In this document: piece after piece, positions 59,520-64,000 of the stretch
Numbering within the stretch: position 1 is the stretch's first letter
Layout: every line of letters begins with the position of its first letter
From: Neodiprion pinetum
Lineage: Eukaryota > Arthropoda > Insecta > Hymenoptera > Diprionidae
DNA: 64,000 nucleotides
Direction of reading: 5' to 3'
Assembly: GCF_021155775.2 (NCBI RefSeq)
Contig: NC_060235.2
Span: 5,277,521 to 5,341,520, forward strand
Program-made: the position numbers and the translations under genes
The notes under the pieces: model-generated
What the model saw: the letters and a program-made list of their open reading frames with translations, nothing else
Told to the model about the DNA's origin: nothing
Databases searched by the model: none

Positions 59520-60010
59520 GGAAGATTTTGTGAAAAGGTGAGCGTTCCACGTTACTTGGAAGATCGCGATCGTTTGATTTTTCACCTTCTTTTAAAATTT
59601 TTTCAAAAAATCATGAAGAAACATGCTGTAGGAGTTCGATTATTATTTCTTTCCTGACATTTACATTCAACTCAAATATCACGATCCGTAACAAAACGAT
59701 ATATCATCCGGGAATCTTACTCTCCCAAATTGAAAATTCACGTTAAATTATAACTATTTTATGAGATTGAATTAATAATGAAAAAGTCGTCGGATAGACT
59801 TCTCAAACATCAACTCGAGCCACGATATTAAAAGTCTGGGTCTTCTTTGTGACGTAAATTGACATTGCGATTGATGTAAGGAATAGAAATAAAATCTCAT
59901 TCGCGATGCTTCATAAATTTATAAAAGTGGAAAATCAACTGAACGCGATCTTCCACGTAACGTAGAACGATCATGTTTTTACAGAATCTTTCTTTAAGCC
60001 TGAACAAACT
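59520..60010. mobile_element. Imperfect foldback repeat
   Basis: The left arm holds GAAGATTTTGTGAAAAGG, GCGTTCCACGTTACTTGGAA, GATCGCGATCG and TTGATTTTTCACCTT. The right arm holds the counterparts AAGTGGAAAATCAA, GAACGCGATCTTCCACGTAA, CGTAGAACGATCATG and ACAGAATCTTTCTT. Arms are about 80-100 bases around a loop of about 340 bases. No coding sequence and no clear target duplication. Confidence 0.55.
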
Positions 60011-63000
60011 TTTTAGGGTTTTCCGTGGCGGGAAATCACAAACAATTTTCTTCTGAAACACCCTAATATACATATGGGTATATATGCACGTAACAACAAG
60101 AAACTATTACTCCTGTTTTTTCCACCGTCGCATCGCGTTTTGCACGAACCGCCATAGCTGAAAATCCTGTAAATCAAGGGTACGAAAATTCACACAGTGA
60201 AATTTGAAAAGTCAAACGGTAAGTTCAGAGCTTACGTGATTTTATGCGGAACAAGCATGCAAAACGCGATTATCTGTGTCAGCGAAACGATCCCATCATC
60301 GATCTTCTTCTTTTTATTTACGAGGAGGATTGATTCCAGGTCAAAAACCGATACAATTTATTTATTTTATTACGAGATAGTCGTACGAATACCTATTTGA
60401 ATATACAGAAGTGAAAAAATACTAGAATCGTGGACCAAAGCTGGAAGATCGATACTGCATTTAAAATCGCTTAGAAAATTGACGAATATCTGGTTACAGA
60501 TTTATTCGATTTCACTCGATGGTGGCTCATTTTATTCAGAATTTTATTCTCTGCATTACTGCACCGAAACACTCTACTTTATTATACCTATGTTGGCATC
60601 CTGAGATATTCGGTTTTGATAACGTTACAGCGACGCTGATTACGATCGACAAATATCAATGTCGAATTGACCATTGAAAAAGTAAAAAAACACCGTTTCA
60701 GTTACTTTGGCGTAAAATTGTTTTCTCAATAAAACTTACCATCGTTGATTGAAATCAAACGTATCTTCTACATTCTAAGCGATTTGAAATAAAGCATCGA
60801 TATATATATATATAGGTTCAAGCTTTCATTCATAATTTCAATATCTATTATTTTTCTACAAAAAATTAATAAAACGTATGGATTCTCGACGAATCAATCT
60901 CGTCGAGATTTCGAGCCTCGAAATCTCCTGCTTGTAATATCTTAACGGAATTTCGGAGAGGGAAGAAAGTTTTAATTCGTTATCAGAGACGCGAAGGATT
61001 CCAGATTACACGTTTGTACACATTTTGAGCAAGGATGAAAGTTATTCGAGAGGATTAGCGCACGGCTTTACCAGAGTAATCACGTCATGCCGTGTGGATG
61101 TATAATGCATACCGTGTATCCTTCTCCCCTCCTCAACATCCTCCCCTCGAATACAGGAAATACACGCGCCACACACAAGAGGAAACGTACAACAATGGAA
61201 CGCGTATCAAAGGGGTTGATCTCTCTATGCGACGCCGCGACGGCCTGTCGCTGCCAATTTGACCAGAGCTTTCAGTAGGTACGATTCGTGTACGAGGATC
61301 GCGCGTTCACTCACTCGCTAACATCAGGCTAATGGAATCGGATGTTCTTTTCATATTACGTTTTCCCTGCCTTCTCAGTCACTTTCAAACACACACACAC
61401 ACACACACTTGTGAAGAAAGACGAGCAAAGGCGGGAAAGAAAATAAAAAGTGGAATTTCGATGAACCGATTTGCATTTTGTAGAACATTTTCTTGTGGGA
61501 ACACAATATTTTGTTGTAAGTACCAAGAAATGAAACATGAAAAATTTATTAAACAAAATATACTTGGAAATAGGAGATCTGGATGTCAATTTAATGAAAT
61601 GATACTTTTTTCATGGTGATATCAAAATATTTAATACACTCTGGTAGATTCGACCAAATCGCTTTATACAGTTCACTAAATCTATTCGGTGGATAAAGAT
61701 TAGTCAAATTTACGGAATCTTTAGAATTGCTGATTGATTAACGCTGTCAAATAATATGTTACATCGTAAATCTACAAAATTTTTTGTCGTAGTGGAAAAA
61801 TTCTCTCGGTGACTCGTGAAAAATCCTTTCTCGCAAGCGAAGTAGATTGCGCAGTTATCAGGAGAGGCTTCAGAAATCGGTCTAGCATAATCAACAGAAT
61901 TACATCATTCGTGGTCCGAGATCATTGAATCAGCCTGTCAATTCATTATGGCATATTTTTTTGTCGTTGCATCGATGTGGCACTTATTTCAAGCGTCATA
62001 AATTATAATCAAACGATACTTGTTGCACTTACAATATTTAAACAATCATTTTTCGATCTTTACGACATGATTTCACTGTGTATAGCTGATTTCGGAATCG
62101 CAAAAAAACCTATGGGACTGTGGTTTGCGAAATCCTTTTTTAAACATTACTAAACCATTTTGTTTTCAGCGCACTATAAAATCAACGAAATTCCTCGGCT
62201 GTGTGAAAATAATGTTTCGTCGGAAGTATATTCGCCCTAAAATTTCGTATCCGTAACCAAATATCGGTCAGGACGTCCAAATTTTTTCCGAGCGACAAGA
62301 TTACTAAAATTATCCTCACGCGATCACGAATATGAGTTTCAAAATTTCACATCATATTTCATTTTCATTCGTTCAATTTGTTCTGATGAAAAAATGCCCA
62401 AGTACGTTTCAGCGGCTGGAACATCACGTAGAGCAAACGTGAAAATGTTTGTTCTCCACTTTGGGGATAAAACCAAGTATAAAATGAATAAAATTTCTGA
62501 AAAACTAACTGTTTGAATATCGCGCCATCATATTTGACCTGATTTGAACCTGCGATATGTGATAAACTTATCGAATACAACAAACCCAATTTTGAGCAGG
62601 AAGCGAAGGATAAAAAATTGGCAATTATGATTTGAACGGTATGAGTTTCGGAGCTGGGCGACATGGACTCGTTAGCAAATTCGGTTCTTTCGCAGAAATT
62701 ATTCGACTAACCGGTAACTAGTCACTGCGTACCTAGAAATATATCGCACGTACCTACAGGAATGTTTGCCGAACGATGAGAAGCGGCGCTTTTCGTTTTC
62801 CTTCAGCTTTTGCTTCAGCTTTTGCTTCTGCTCCCGCGTTTATGGCAATGGTGCCTCGTTAATCCGGGAAACGGTAGCAACGGAGTTAAAGGACGGGGTG
62901 CGCAAGTTATAATTAATTTGCCTAACATCATTCAGTTAGGCGAAGCTGCTGATTTGCTATTCCGGCCACCGAGGAACTTGAGCCCGCGCCCAAAGGCGAC

Positions 63001-64000
63001 TAATCAAATCGTTTTCTGTTTACACGACCCGAATTATAATTCAACATTAATTAATTCCCAAGACGCCTGGCACACGGACGTATATATGAGACGTTCTTGC
63101 CCGATTCTTGCCATTTTCAGTTAAAATCGAAGCTCGTTCGGGTCACAGCAGCGCCTCCAAAACCTAAGATTCTTGTATCAATTTTTTTTTTTTTTTTTGT
63201 TTTGTCTTTCAATTTACAATCTAGTCAATGAGCTGTAAAGACGGAAATTTGAATATTCCATAAATATCAGCCACAGTACCTTAATTATTGATAACTTTGA
63301 CAAGGTCCCATTACCGAATCATTTCTAGAATGAAAAAATTGCATCGTTTGGTAGATTTTGAATCTACATTGAGTAACGAGTTTTCAGAACAATGGGACAT
63401 GTGGGAATATTTGAACAACTGAAAACCCGTTGCACTATGAAACAAAATTTAAAAGAATAAAAAAATTCAGAGGCACTACCGTCGCTTGAAAAAGTTTCGA
63501 TAAAATTAAAAATCGTGACGTGGAAACTCGCTTGTTGAGTCTGCATGAAAAGCAGACAGAATTGCTGCATCGAATCTACACCGAAAACTTCAAACAGAGC
63601 CAAAAATCAATTATCCTCTTTCGATGAGGGCGTAAAATGTTTGCTTCGTTTCATTTCGACGCGATTCTTCCTCTGTTTCCATACTCTTTCTGGGCAAATA
63701 ATTAATAATATCGAGCTGTTCGAAAAGCCCGTCACTCCTAAAATGCGTCGCGACCCCCGCATACAAGCATTTTTCGTTAAAACGTCAGGCTCTCGGTGTA
63801 AGCCAAAAAAGCGAGGAGGGCAAGAACCGGCTTGATCAATTAAAATCCCGAACGTCGTGTATGATTTATAGCACTTTACGCGGGATGTGTGATACGTACA
63901 CGCTGGTACGTGCGGTTTTCTTCAAAGAGGGTGTCTTTTGATGGAAAACTGTCGGGGATTCGGTGATCAAACCAAAGGCGAAAAAAACAACGAGAAATAG
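60011..64000. other. Non-coding stretch, no supported gene
   Basis: It contains an AC run at 61388-61408, a TATATA tract near 60800 and a T run at 63181-63199. Several frames of 60-104 codons occur, for example 62810-63124 and 63545-63835. They lack recognisable domains, and the first has no ATG at its start. A weak 35-nt - strand micro-exon candidate (60740-60774) is noted under findings. Confidence 0.5.
61388..61408. repeat. (AC)n microsatellite
   Basis: A pure AC run of about 20 bases. Confidence 0.95.

Noticed and set aside
62810..63124. 104-codon + strand frame
   Set aside because: No ATG at its start, low-complexity leucine run from CTT/CTG repeats, and no recognisable domain.
1..64000. 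CRISPR array, operons, phage or plasmid modules
   Set aside because: No regularly spaced direct repeats of suitable length, no bacterial-type gene density, and splice-bounded exons with long introns point to a eukaryotic genome.

Overview
This is eukaryotic nuclear DNA, most likely from an arthropod and probably an insect. It has no bacterial-style gene packing, ribosome binding sites or operons. Nearly all open frames are short and fall in AT-rich, homopolymer- or microsatellite-rich DNA. The one convincing gene is spread over three spliced exons, and there are many small foldback or terminal-inverted-repeat elements. I could not fix the order or species from the sequence alone; a hymenopteran is possible, but I have no diagnostic marker.

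The best-supported gene is on the + strand at 44951-49388. Its three coding exons join in frame to a 198-residue, very basic, small C2H2-type zinc-finger protein. One finger is canonical and the second is degenerate and interrupted by an intron. Intron 1 is packed with transposon-like DNA. A second copy of one of its repeats lies inverted about 6 kb away, so the two copies bracket most of the gene.

Weaker gene evidence is on the - strand. A 34-nt micro-exon at 18814-18847 has near-perfect splice signals, so much of the left part of the window may be intron of a larger - strand gene. A short Gly-X-Y (collagen-like) frame at 30872-31111 is followed by a poly(A) signal. A few other splice-flanked micro-exon candidates are listed as findings with low confidence.

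The rest is intergenic or intronic DNA with dispersed repeats. They include a TA-flanked mariner-like MITE (17159-17565), a TTAA-flanked piggyBac-like element (24766-25680), two hAT-like elements (25920-26397 and 35966-36561), several foldback elements (about 12.5, 43.9, 47.1-47.5 and 59.5-60.0 kb), and two-copy dispersed repeats linking 5.7-7.2 kb with 40.0-40.9 kb. The most striking structure is a pair of 747-bp inverted repeats (54701-55447 and 57137-57883) with no difference seen by eye. They flank a 1.7-kb spacer that carries two GCGCATGCGC palindromes of the NRF-1/Ewg type.

No CRISPR array, rRNA or tRNA was recognised. All repeat alignments and splice calls were made by eye, without transcript data or database searches.
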